NCBI GenBank assembly: GCA_020722365.1
Contig: DYKY01000002.1
Coordinates: forward strand, 8,266-55,251
Reading direction: 5' to 3'
Length of the DNA stretch: 46,986 nucleotides
DNA from: Thermoflexus sp.
Lineage (GTDB): Bacteria > Chloroflexota > Anaerolineae > B4-G1 > SLSP01
The position numbers and the translations under genes are program-made. Shown here piece by piece: positions 34,340-41,825 of this stretch; the first letter of the stretch is position 1; the number at the start of each line of letters is the position of its first letter. The notes beneath the pieces were generated by a model. That model was not told the origin of the DNA. It did no database searches and was given only the letters and a program-made list of their open reading frames with translations.

Positions 34340-34458
34340 AGAGTGTGGATCAGATATCCACCCAACAGCACGACCCCATTGGCACACAAGCGGATGATCG
34401 TGCCTGCGCTGACGGCTTTTGGATGTCCGAGAAGACGCTGCCGCCCCAGGCCGCCAAG
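34336..34458 (-). pseudogene. Possible C-terminal remnant of a membrane protein
   Basis: Reading the minus strand from about 34458 gives roughly 40 codons ending LCANGVVLLGGYLIHTL and a TAG at 34336-34338. The end is a credible membrane helix, and the frame is blocked upstream by a TGA without any start codon. It overlaps the transporter stop. No family is recognised, and a chance open frame is possible. The remaining spacer to 34532 holds a GCAGAG/GAGAACGC-type low-complexity stretch near 34475-34500. Confidence 0.3.
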
Positions 34459-34532
34459 TAGAGAATTTATAGTGACTCAGCGTTCTCGGCGGCCTCTGCG
34501 GTAAAAAAGGCTGCCCTTGCGTAAGTCCCGAT

Positions 34533-35573
34533 CTATTTACTTGCTGACCACGCGCGCGCCGCAGCCAGCAACGCATCGATGTTTTCTGGGCGTGTTCCCG
34601 GTGAAACGCCGCCGCCGAACGAGAGGATCATCCCCCCGCCCGGTGCAGCTTTATCCAGGCATTCCTTCGCCCACTGTGCGACCTCTTCTGGCGTTCCGCG
34701 CACGCCCATATCCAGCGGGGGCACGTTGCCCATCAGCGCAACCCGGTGTCCCATTGCTTCTTTGACCTTGGCGATGTCCACCTCGTGGCTGAAGTTAAAG
34801 ACGTCGAAATTCGCGTCGGCCAGGCTTTCCAGCAGGTGGGGACAAGGGGTGTCGTTGTGATAGATACGGATCAGACCCTCGAATTCATCGAAGATGCGGC
34901 GGAGATGCGGATGGACCATCTTCCCGTAATGGCGCTTCGACACCATGCCGACGAGGTCGTCCAACACCATGATGCCCTCCGGCGCCTTGAGCACGTCCAG
35001 TTGCGCGTGGAGCCAGCGGATGATGGATTCGGTCACCGTCTCCAAAAGTTTACTCGTCTTTTCCGGTTCGGTGACCAGCCCCATCATCAAAGGGGATATG
35101 CCCAATAACCACGAAGCCACCGTCATTGGCCCACGGGCACAGACCATCTTGATGCCCAGGCCTTCGGCCTGCAAACGCGCGTCCATCACTTCGTAGAGGC
35201 GCAATACCAACGGCATGAGGCCATCCTCTTGTGGATTCGCGGGTTTGGCAGTTGCCCAAAAATCCAGGTCCGGTATTAGCGGCTCGATCGAGGGCGGTCG
35301 ATTGTTGAAAAAACGCACCTTGGTGCCAAAGGCTGAAGGCTCGGCCGCCATGCCAAACTCGACCCAAAAGCCGGGAATCCACACAGCGCCGGGGAAACGC
35401 TCCAACAGCCCTTTGTTGATCGTCAACCACTTCTCTGGGAAAAGAAAATAATCCCGCGTATCGATGCCCGCGTAGCCGGGTAGCCATGGGCTGTCCACAA
35501 TCAACCCTACCGGAACCTGTTCCGGCTCACCCAACCGCGCCGCGACTTTGAAATTGTCCCACACTGTGCTCAT
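34533..35573 (-). CDS. Uroporphyrinogen decarboxylase-family protein
   Basis: The 346-residue protein has the UroD barrel of the branch that holds corrinoid-dependent methyltransferases (MtaA, CmuA) and uncharacterised relatives, rather than HemE. Recognisable parts are VARGPMTVASWLLG (as CARGPMTVA), LDDLVGMVSKRHY, IYHNDTPCPHLLESLA, in which His and Cys could bind a metal, and MGNVPPLDMGVRGTPEEV near the C terminus, followed by the glycine-rich GGGMILSFGGGVSPGTRPENI. HemE's N-terminal arginine motif for its tetrapyrrole carboxylates is not visible. It has no operon partner or corrinoid protein next to it, so the substrate is open. The ATG at 35573 is preceded by AAGGAGGAGC. Confidence 0.8.
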   Translation of the reverse strand: MSTVWDNFKVAARLGEPEQVPVGLIVDSPWLPGYAGIDTRDYFLFPEKWLTINKGLLERFPGAVWIPGFWVEFGMAAEPSAFGTKVRFFNNRPPSIEPLIPDLDFWATAKPANPQEDGLMPLVLRLYEVMDARLQAEGLGIKMVCARGPMTVASWLLGISPLMMGLVTEPEKTSKLLETVTESIIRWLHAQLDVLKAPEGIMVLDDLVGMVSKRHYGKMVHPHLRRIFDEFEGLIRIYHNDTPCPHLLESLADANFDVFNFSHEVDIAKVKEAMGHRVALMGNVPPLDMGVRGTPEEVAQWAKECLDKAAPGGGMILSFGGGVSPGTRPENIDALLAAARAWSASK

Positions 35574-35597
35574 TTTGCTCCTCCTTCCTTCGAAAAT

Positions 35598-35621
35598 CGG
35601 CGAATCGACGAATCAGCGAAT
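35598..35621. repeat. Octamer repeat (NNNCGAAT)
   Basis: Three 8-bp units CGGCGAAT, CGACGAAT and CAGCGAAT follow the start region of the UroD-family gene. CAGCGAAT is also found in the array at 9868-9891, so the two sites share one repeat family. Confidence 0.7.
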
Positions 35622-35676
35622 TAAGAAATCCGGTACGACAGAGTATAAGTTCTCTTTGGTGAGATGTCAAAAAAGC

Positions 35677-35823
35677 AATCAGCTATCAGCAATCAGCTAT
35701 CAGCAGTCAGCTATCAGCAGTCAGCTATCAGCAGTCAGCTATCAGCAGTCAGCTATCAGCAATCAGCAATCAGCTATCAGCAGTCAGCTATCAGCAATCA
35801 GCAATCAGCTATCAGCATCCAGC
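35677..35823. repeat. Heptamer array, WRTCAGC family (21 units)
   Basis: Twenty-one uninterrupted 7-bp units read AATCAGC, TATCAGC or AGTCAGC, with TATCAGC mostly alternating with the others; the last is ATCCAGC. The reading frames through it give only Ser/Gln/Ala-rich peptides and are not genes. It lies in a 412-bp gap without genes between divergent transcription units. Confidence 0.95.
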
Positions 35824-35942
35824 AACCCGTAACCCACAATCCGTAACCCACAACCCACAATCCGTAACCCACAACCCACAACCCGTAACCCACAACCCGT
35901 AACCCACACCCCACAACCCGTAACTCGCAACTCATAACCCGC
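35824..35942. repeat. Heptamer array, AACCCRY family (17 units), in phase with the preceding array
   Basis: Directly after the last WRTCAGC unit, with no change of register, come seventeen 7-bp units: AACCCGT, AACCCAC, AATCCGT and variants, with decayed copies (AACTCGC, AACTCAT) near the end at 35942. The sequence resembles a telomere repeat but the period is 7, and the unit changes along the array. About 40 bp separate it from the SDR start at 35986. Confidence 0.93.
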
Positions 35943-35985
35943 AACTATTTCTTGCATATCTCCTGCTTTTGCCTATACTCAAAGT

Positions 35986-36826
35986 ATGATTCATCCGCAG
36001 CTTGAGAACAAAGTCATCCTGATTACCGGCGCGAACCACGGCATTGGCGCGGCGACGGCGCGGGCGTTAGCGGCGCAAGGGGCGAAAGTCTTCATTACCT
36101 TCTACCGCGTTCCGTGTCGCTACACGGAACAAGAACTGGTGCAGGCGCTCGACGCCGGGACCGGTGGGGACGCGCTGTACTGCGCGATCCAGCAGCGGAC
36201 CGCCGACGCGCTCGTGGACGACATCCGGGCGCAGGGCGGGCCGCCGTGGCGCTTGAGGCCGACCTTGCTGATCCCGCCACCGTCCCGTTGCTCTTCGACC
36301 GCTGCGAAGCCGAACTCGGTCCGGTGGACGTACTCGTCAACAACCACACCTACTGCGTCCTCGAAACCTTCGACCCGGCCCGCGTCACGGATGAAGAGAG
36401 CGGCGTCCGTTTGCTCACCGCGCCCGTCATCGACGCGCACTTCGCGGTCAATGCGCGCGCCTACGCCCTGCTGATGGCCGAGTATGTCCAACGCTACCTG
36501 AAACGGAACGCGCGCTCAGGCCGCATCATCAACCTGAGCACCGATGCCGCGCACGCCCACGAGTCCAACGTCAGCTACGCCGCCAGCAAGCACGCGATTG
36601 AATCGTACAGCCGTTCGGCGGCTTCGGAACTGGGGCAGTATACGGCATCACCGTCAACATCGTGGCTCCTGGTCCGATCCAGACCGGCTACATCACGCCG
36701 CAGTCGGAAGCGGAGATTGCCGCCGGGACCCCGCTTGGCCGCATCGGCGAACCTGAAGACGTGGCGGACGTCATCGTCTTCTTCGCCTCCGAGCAGGCGC
36801 GATGGCTGACGGGGCAACTGCTGTAG
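35986..36826 (+). pseudogene. Short-chain dehydrogenase/reductase, frameshifted twice and truncated
   Basis: Three frames join to give one SDR. Frame one (from 35986) has the NAD(P)-binding TGANHGIGAATARAL. Around 36235-36243 the frame moves back by one base and continues ALEADLADPATVPLLFD, DVLVNN, RIINLST and the catalytic VSYAASKHA. Near 36645 another one-base shift follows, and it ends with TVNIVAPGPIQTGYI and RWLTGQLL. Both shifts equal single-base losses in GC-rich runs, so sequencing error is possible. The C terminus stops at WLTGQLL, where family members go on with YVGGG and more; there the sequence becomes a DUF2283 fragment. It is therefore truly truncated, whatever the origin of the shifts. 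An ATG at 35986 is preceded by only a weak ribosome site. Confidence 0.8.
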
Positions 36827-36963
36827 AATCCGAAGAAGTCCAGCCGGGGGTGATTCTGGACTTTGACGCTAATGGGCGTGTGGTGAGGGTAGAGATGCTG
36901 ACGCTAAGTTTGCGCGTTGAGCCGGAAAAATTGCGAATGTTGCAGTTTGAAACGGTTGGGTAA
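36802..36963 (+). pseudogene. DUF2283 gene lacking its 5' part
   Basis: The frame running to TAA at 36961-36963 reads ESEEVQPGVILDFDANGRVVRVEML, which is the second half of a DUF2283 domain. The first strand block, usually MKITYDPEADALYIRL, is missing: sequence upstream of about 36822 in this frame is the other reading of the SDR 3' end. The ATG at 36802 lies inside the SDR, so expression of a 53-residue protein is possible but would lack half the domain. An intact DUF2283 gene lies 300 bp downstream. Confidence 0.75.
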
Positions 36964-36986
36964 GAGGGTCTAAAGGAGTCACCAGG

Positions 36987-37268
36987 GTGGAATCGCAATA
37001 TGAAATAATCTGGACTGACTATATGCGTTATAGGGCAGAATTGCGTGGTTTTGAGCTTGCCAGGATTGAAGCTATTGTCAGGTATTCAAATGAGTGGTAT
37101 ATGGATGTCGAGACTGGACGCTCGATCGTAGTTGGACGCATAAATGATATACTGGTGATGGTTCCGTGTGATATTGCACCGGAGGCGATCACGCCCGTCA
37201 CGATTCATGCCACAACGCGCCAGCAGATTAATTTTCGGCTTAAAACAGGGAGATTTACCCATGAGTGA
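36987..37268 (+). CDS. DUF4258-like small protein, possible toxin
   Basis: The 93-residue protein begins with a helix (TDYMRYRAELRGFELARIEAIVR), then YMDVETGRSIVVGRINDILVMVPCD, beta strands of the type found in DUF4258 and RelE/BrnT-like small proteins, and ends TPVTIHATTRQQINFRLKTGRF. Small proteins of this kind precede DUF2283 genes in many genomes, as here (8-bp overlap), which suggests a toxin-antitoxin-like or regulatory pair. The GTG start at 36987 follows AAAGGAG at 36972-36978; an ATG at 37023 is the alternative. No catalytic residues are known for the family. Confidence 0.7.
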   Translation: MESQYEIIWTDYMRYRAELRGFELARIEAIVRYSNEWYMDVETGRSIVVGRINDILVMVPCDIAPEAITPVTIHATTRQQINFRLKTGRFTHE

Positions 37269-37497
37269 AACGCGAATGATGTATTTTGAGAAAGAGGATG
37301 TTTTACATTTAAGTATTTCGGATGAACCCGAAATGGGTAGCGTTGAGTTGGGGCCTAATATCACCGTAGAATTAAATGCCAAGGGGGAAATTATTGGCGT
37401 TGAAATTCTAGCCGCCAGTCATTTCATTCGAGACTCGATTATGGAATCCGTGCAGGCTAAAGTTTTGCGTATCCCCGAACTGCAACCGGCTTGGTGA
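37261..37497 (+). CDS. DUF2283 protein, partner of the DUF4258-like gene
   Basis: The 78-residue protein is a complete DUF2283: FEKEDVLHLSISDEPE, VELGPNITVELNAKGEIIGVEILAAS and a C-terminal helix. The ATG at 37261 overlaps the stop of the upstream gene; the open frame to 37168 merely reads the neighbour in another frame. Its function is unknown; it would be the antitoxin if the pair is a toxin-antitoxin system. A truncated relative lies at 36802-36963, so this family has been present twice at this locus. Confidence 0.75.
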   Translation: MSETRMMYFEKEDVLHLSISDEPEMGSVELGPNITVELNAKGEIIGVEILAASHFIRDSIMESVQAKVLRIPELQPAW

Positions 37498-37500
37498 TTT

Positions 37501-37971
37501 ATGAACATCGGCATCATCGTCTATTCCCTCACCAACCATACCCTGACGGCGGCTACGCGCCTGAAAGAAAAACTGTCCGCGGATGAGCACGAAGTGACCC
37601 TGGAACGGGCGGAAACCGTCGGCCCGGCGAAGCCGCAGTTCGAGAACGCTGAACTGAAGACAAAGCCCCCGGTTGATGGCTACGACGCGCTGGTGTTTGC
37701 CTGCCCCGTGCGGGGAGGCACGATTCCATCGCCGATGAAGCGCTATCTGGAGCAGATTCCGTCGTTGCAGGATAAGAAAGTGGCGTGTCTGGTCACGCAC
37801 TTCTTCCGGCGGGAGTGGGGGGCCAACCAGGTGCTCGCGGCAATGCAGGCACTCTGCGAATCCAAAGGCGCGACCGTCCGCGGAACGGGCGATGTGCGAT
37901 GGTTCAGCCTGCATCGCAAGCAGCAGATTGCACAGGTTGTTGAGAACGTGAGTCAGTTATATGGCAGTTAA
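37501..37971 (+). CDS. Flavodoxin-like protein
   Basis: The 156-residue protein has the flavodoxin fold: an FMN phosphate loop YSLTNHT (residues 8-14), YDALVFACPVRGGTIPSPMKRYLEQIP in the middle, and KKVACLVTHFFRREWG. It is likely a cytoplasmic electron carrier or quinone-reductase-like protein. It starts 3 bp after the DUF2283 stop, and its last 11 bp overlap the restriction enzyme gene. The 3' third (from about 37793) recurs at 40537-40713 as a truncated copy about four-fifths identical. Confidence 0.85.
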   Translation: MNIGIIVYSLTNHTLTAATRLKEKLSADEHEVTLERAETVGPAKPQFENAELKTKPPVDGYDALVFACPVRGGTIPSPMKRYLEQIPSLQDKKVACLVTHFFRREWGANQVLAAMQALCESKGATVRGTGDVRWFSLHRKQQIAQVVENVSQLYGS

Positions 37972-38923
37972 CAGAGATAAGCCGGATAGATGGAAAGACG
38001 ATATGGCGCAGTCGGTGGATATGTACAACGACTGGTTTATGCGCTTTGCGCCTGAGGCCTATCGAACTACGCGTGTGCAGACAACCAACGATGTCGAGGC
38101 GACGCTCAAAGCAACCAGGAACCTGATGGATGTCGGGGTGGAGCTACTGAAGACGCGCCCGTCGGTGTTGCCATCACTGCGAATGTGCACTTGTCCACCG
38201 CTGGCTGTGGACCGGTTGATCGGACTCGCCGGTGTATCGGGAAACCTCGTCAAGGTTATGGAAAAGCACAATAGGTTGCCGTTGCGCATGTCTCAGGTTG
38301 AGCTAGACCGTGATCTTGAAAAGATTGGAGCGACTATCGAGAGGATGGCCGACCCAGATATATTCGTCTGGCTGGAACGCGGCAATGATCCGTCGGAACT
38401 GGAGTTGTATCGCGCCGCAACGATTGTCGCAGACCGCTTGTGCGGCGCTGTCGCCAATCCGATCATCCGCAATGCACAGGAAAAGCGCCAGCTTGCCGCA
38501 ATCGGTGAGTGGCTCACGGCTTTGGGCTACCGGAATTTGCCGGCAGGCGAGGGGACGAAGTTCGACGCGATGCAGCCGGGGACATTTTCATTCCGATTGA
38601 ACGTGCCTGTTGAACAGGAAGGCACGGGCAAGACGATCAATATTCCGGTAGATGCCGTTGTTATGCCGAAGACGGCGCGACCAGGCGACCTGCCGTTGCT
38701 GATCGAGGCGAAGTCGGCAGGGGATTTTACGAATGTCAACAAGCGCCGCAAGGAAGAAGCCACGAAGATGAACCAGTTGCGCCGGACTTACGGAAAGGAC
38801 GTGCGGTTCATCCTGTTCCTGTGCGGGTATTTCGACAGCGGGTATCTCGGCTACGAGGCGGCAGAAGGCATCGACTGGGTATGGGAGCACCGTATCGACG
38901 ATCTCCGGGAGTTTGGCCTGTAG
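37961..38923 (+). CDS. XamI-like type II restriction endonuclease
   Basis: The 320-residue protein resembles the XamI family of restriction enzymes (XamI cuts at GTCGAC). It opens with RDKPDRWKDD and SVDMYNDWFMRFAPEAYRTTR, typical of that family. The C-terminal half has a PD-(D/E)xK-like core: VDAVV with the Asp, then LLIEAKSAGDF with Glu and Lys, followed by KRRKEEATKMNQLR. The specificity of this protein is not shown by sequence alone; GTCGAC does occur in this window (for example near 6666). Its ATG lies within the flavodoxin gene. The methyltransferase gene follows without a gap. Confidence 0.75.
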   Translation: MAVNRDKPDRWKDDMAQSVDMYNDWFMRFAPEAYRTTRVQTTNDVEATLKATRNLMDVGVELLKTRPSVLPSLRMCTCPPLAVDRLIGLAGVSGNLVKVMEKHNRLPLRMSQVELDRDLEKIGATIERMADPDIFVWLERGNDPSELELYRAATIVADRLCGAVANPIIRNAQEKRQLAAIGEWLTALGYRNLPAGEGTKFDAMQPGTFSFRLNVPVEQEGTGKTINIPVDAVVMPKTARPGDLPLLIEAKSAGDFTNVNKRRKEEATKMNQLRRTYGKDVRFILFLCGYFDSGYLGYEAAEGIDWVWEHRIDDLREFGL

Positions 38924-40510
38924 ATGATGACAACAGCGATTGCCGAACTTGAGGCGCGACGACTGGCCTTGCAAGATGCGTTGGACGCGAAGAAAGAAGC
39001 GGCCGAACGGAATAGGATGGGGCAATTTGCGACACCCACTCAATTGGCCGTTGACATTCTGCGGTATGCCAGGGCGCAACTCGGCAAGAGCGAGAACGTG
39101 CGTTTCATTGACCCAGCAATCGGTACGGGAGCGTTCTATTCGGCCCTGCTCGACGTGTTCTCGAAGGAGCGTATCGGTGCGGCGGTCGGGTACGAGATCG
39201 ATCCATACTACGGTGCGCCAGCAGCAGAATTGTGGCGCGACACGGGACTGGATATCCGTCTCGAAGACTTTACACGGGCCGAAGCGCCGGCGGATACCGA
39301 AAAGTTTGATCTGCTGATCTGCAATCCGCCCTATGTACGACATCACCACCTCATCAACGGCGAGAAACAGCGCTTGAAGCTGCGCGCGCAGGATGTCTGC
39401 GGCGTCGAGATCAGCGGGCTGGCCGGGCTGTATTGCTATTTCCTCGGTCTGAGCCACGCGTGGTTGAAAGATGGCGGATTGGCCGGATGGCTTATCCCGA
39501 GCGAATTTATGGATGTGAACTACGGTGTTGCGGTGAAGCGGTATCTGCTCGACAAGGTGACGTTCCTGCACATTCACCGGTTCGACCCCAACGACGTGCA
39601 GTTCAATGATGCGCTTGTATCGTCAGCCGTGGTGTGGTTTCGCAAGGAGCCGCCGTCGCCGGAGCAGCAAGTACGGTTCACTTACGGCGGTTCGCTGCAA
39701 CGGCCGAAGTTGGAACGCCTGGTGCCGGTCGAGACGTTGCGTCGCGATCCGAAGTGGACGCGCTACCCGCTGAAGGAGAGCTACGAACCCACTGAAGGAC
39801 CGGTTCTGAGCGATTTCTTCAAGATCAAGCGTGGCCTGGTTACGGGAAACAACGATTACTTCATCCTGCCGGTCGAGGAAATCGCGCGGCGCGGATTGCC
39901 GATGGAGGCATTCAAGCCGATACTGCCGAGTCCCAGGGACTTGCCGGATGACGAGGTCAAAGCGGACAAAGCAGGCAATCCCATTCTTGAGAAGCAGTTG
40001 TTCCTTCTGGATCCCCCGTGGACCGAAGAGAAAATTAGAAACCATTACCCGAAGTTGTGGGCGTATCTCGAAGAGGGTAAAGCGCAGGGGGTCGCGGAAA
40101 GCTATCTGTGCAGGCATAGAAATCCCTGGTATGCCCAGGAAGATCGCCCGCCGGCGCCATTTGTATGTACTTATCTTGGCCGGAGCGACAAAAAGAACGG
40201 GCGGCCGTTCCGCTTCATCCTGAACCACTCGCAGGCGACGGCCGCGAATGTGTATTTGATGCTCTATCCAAAGTCGCCGCTTGCGCGCGCTCTACAGGAT
40301 AGCCCGGAACTGAAACGGCGGGTTTGGCTGTGTCTGAACGAGATTTCCACGAAGGCGCTGCTCGCTGAAGGCCGCGTCTACGGCGGCGGGCTGCACAAGC
40401 TCGAACCGCGCGAACTTGGCAATGTACCCGCCAGGTTTATACTGGACTTGTTGCCGGATGTTCGCGCGCCAAAGGTCCCTAAACAACTTGGACTCTTTGC
40501 CGGGGCATGA
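38924..40510 (+). CDS. N6-adenine DNA methyltransferase of the XamI-like system
   Basis: The 528-residue protein has AdoMet motif I as FIDPAIGTGAFYSALL (about residues 49-64) and catalytic motif IV as LLICNPPYVRHHHL near 130, the gamma-class order of Eco57I-type adenine methylases. NRMGQFATPTQLAVDIL precedes motif I as usual. The C-terminal half is a target-recognition domain. Its job is to protect the host site cut by the enzyme encoded directly upstream; a stand-alone bifunctional enzyme is unlikely because no nuclease motif is visible. The ATG at 38924 touches the upstream stop. Confidence 0.85.
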   Translation: MMTTAIAELEARRLALQDALDAKKEAAERNRMGQFATPTQLAVDILRYARAQLGKSENVRFIDPAIGTGAFYSALLDVFSKERIGAAVGYEIDPYYGAPAAELWRDTGLDIRLEDFTRAEAPADTEKFDLLICNPPYVRHHHLINGEKQRLKLRAQDVCGVEISGLAGLYCYFLGLSHAWLKDGGLAGWLIPSEFMDVNYGVAVKRYLLDKVTFLHIHRFDPNDVQFNDALVSSAVVWFRKEPPSPEQQVRFTYGGSLQRPKLERLVPVETLRRDPKWTRYPLKESYEPTEGPVLSDFFKIKRGLVTGNNDYFILPVEEIARRGLPMEAFKPILPSPRDLPDDEVKADKAGNPILEKQLFLLDPPWTEEKIRNHYPKLWAYLEEGKAQGVAESYLCRHRNPWYAQEDRPPAPFVCTYLGRSDKKNGRPFRFILNHSQATAANVYLMLYPKSPLARALQDSPELKRRVWLCLNEISTKALLAEGRVYGGGLHKLEPRELGNVPARFILDLLPDVRAPKVPKQLGLFAGA

Positions 40511-40536
40511 GAGCTTGCTAACAATGGCTTACCGCC

Positions 40537-40713
40537 GTGGTCACGCATTTCTTCCAGCGAGAGTGGGGGGCCAACCAGGTGCTTGCGTCGATGCAGACGC
40601 TTTGTGAATCCAAGGGCGCGACTGTCCGCGGCGTGGGCGATATGCGCTGGTTCAGCTTGCATCGTGAGCAGCAGATCGCGCTGGTTGTTGAGGACTTGAG
40701 TAGGTTGTTTTGA
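40537..40713 (+). pseudogene. Truncated second copy of the flavodoxin gene (3' end only)
   Basis: The frame from 40537 to TGA 40711-40713 reads VVTHFFQREWGANQVLASMQ and on through RWFSLHREQQIALVVEDL, matching the last third of the flavodoxin at 37501-37971. By eye about 30 of 174 bases differ. The flavin-binding N-terminal two-thirds is missing and no start is present. It separates the XamI-like genes from the next methylase gene. Confidence 0.9.
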
Positions 40714-40730
40714 GTTAAGGACTGGTTTTT

Positions 40731-41825
40731 ATGACGACAAGACTGTTTGAGCAAGCCAAAAAGAATAAAGCGGACGAGTTTTACACGCAACTGCCGGATA
40801 TCGAGGCGGAAATGCGCCATTATCGCGAGCAGTTTCGTGGTAAGGTCATTTTTTGCAATTGCGACGATCCGTACGAGAGCAATTTTTTCAAATACTTTGC
40901 GATGAATTTCAATTTCTTGGGTCTCAAAAAGCTGATCGCGACGTGCTATACCGAATCCCCTGTTGTGGGTGAGCAATTGTCGTTGTTTGACGTAAAAAGT
41001 CTCGACATGCCAAACGGAGATGCTAAACTTCCTTACAAAATTGAGATTACTGAAGTCAGGGATGAAAACGCTGACGGTGCGGTTGATCTGGCAGACGTTG
41101 AGTATCTGCTCAAAAACAGAAGAAACACGCTCACGTTGTTGCAGGGCAACGGCGATTTTCGTTCCCCCGAATGTATCGAATTGCTGCAAGAAGCCGATAT
41201 CGTGGCAACCAATCCGCCGTTTTCGTTGTTCCGTGAGTATGTGGCGCAGTTGGTTGAGTATGACAAGAAATTTATCATTATTGGCAGCAAAAACGCTATA
41301 ACGTATAGAGAGATTTTCAAGCTGATACAAGAAAACAGACTTTGGCTCGGTAATGGTTTTCCAAATGGAAATGCTTTTTTTAGAATCCCTGCGGAATATT
41401 CACGCGAATGGGCAAACGGGGTATATGATCCAGAGACAGGGTTAGTGAAATTTCGTAACGTTGGCTGGTTCACGAATTTGGATTTTGAGAAACGCCACGA
41501 ATCCATAACTTTATACAAGCCCTATACTCCCGAAGAATACCCGCGCTATGTCAATTACGACGCTATCGAAGTGTCGAAAACCGCCGAAATCCCCTACGAT
41601 TATGACGGAGAAATGGGCGTTCCAATTACATTCCTCGATAAATACAATCCTGAACAGTTTGAGATTATTGGGTCAAGCAGGCTTGTTGGAAAGCCGATGT
41701 CTCAATTTGCCCAAAAAGGAGCCTATGTAGAGGGTGGCATGAGGTTCTATCTTCGGAATGGGGATGGCACTTATCAACGTCTTTACGACAGGATTGTGAT
41801 CAAGCGGAAAGGCAGTCAACAATGA
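40731..41825 (+). CDS. EcoRI-family adenine-specific DNA methyltransferase
   Basis: The 364-residue protein matches the EcoRI methylase family: it starts with LFEQAKKNKADEFYTQLPDIEAEM, has VIFCNCDDPYESNFFKYF, and the catalytic motif IV as VATNPPFSLFREY near residue 160. In this family the target adenine in GAATTC or a related site is methylated; the exact site here is not known. The C-terminal half includes GVYDPETGLVKFRNVGWFTNLD. It is 17 bp after the truncated flavodoxin and overlaps the next gene by 4 bp. The base composition is visibly more A+T-rich than the flanking genes, in line with transfer. Confidence 0.88.
   Translation: MTTRLFEQAKKNKADEFYTQLPDIEAEMRHYREQFRGKVIFCNCDDPYESNFFKYFAMNFNFLGLKKLIATCYTESPVVGEQLSLFDVKSLDMPNGDAKLPYKIEITEVRDENADGAVDLADVEYLLKNRRNTLTLLQGNGDFRSPECIELLQEADIVATNPPFSLFREYVAQLVEYDKKFIIIGSKNAITYREIFKLIQENRLWLGNGFPNGNAFFRIPAEYSREWANGVYDPETGLVKFRNVGWFTNLDFEKRHESITLYKPYTPEEYPRYVNYDAIEVSKTAEIPYDYDGEMGVPITFLDKYNPEQFEIIGSSRLVGKPMSQFAQKGAYVEGGMRFYLRNGDGTYQRLYDRIVIKRKGSQQ

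Noticed and set aside
35548-35846. Ser/Gln-rich open frames through the heptamer array
   Set aside because: They translate the 7-bp repeat in different frames and have no sequence outside it, so they are not genes.
35677-35942. CRISPR array
   Set aside because: The units are 7 bp, contiguous and without unique spacers, and no cas genes are nearby.
37961-40510. Avoidance of GTCGAC as evidence for XamI-type specificity
   Set aside because: GTCGAC occurs in the window (for example near 6666, 10146 and 32146), so counts in this small region neither support nor exclude it.
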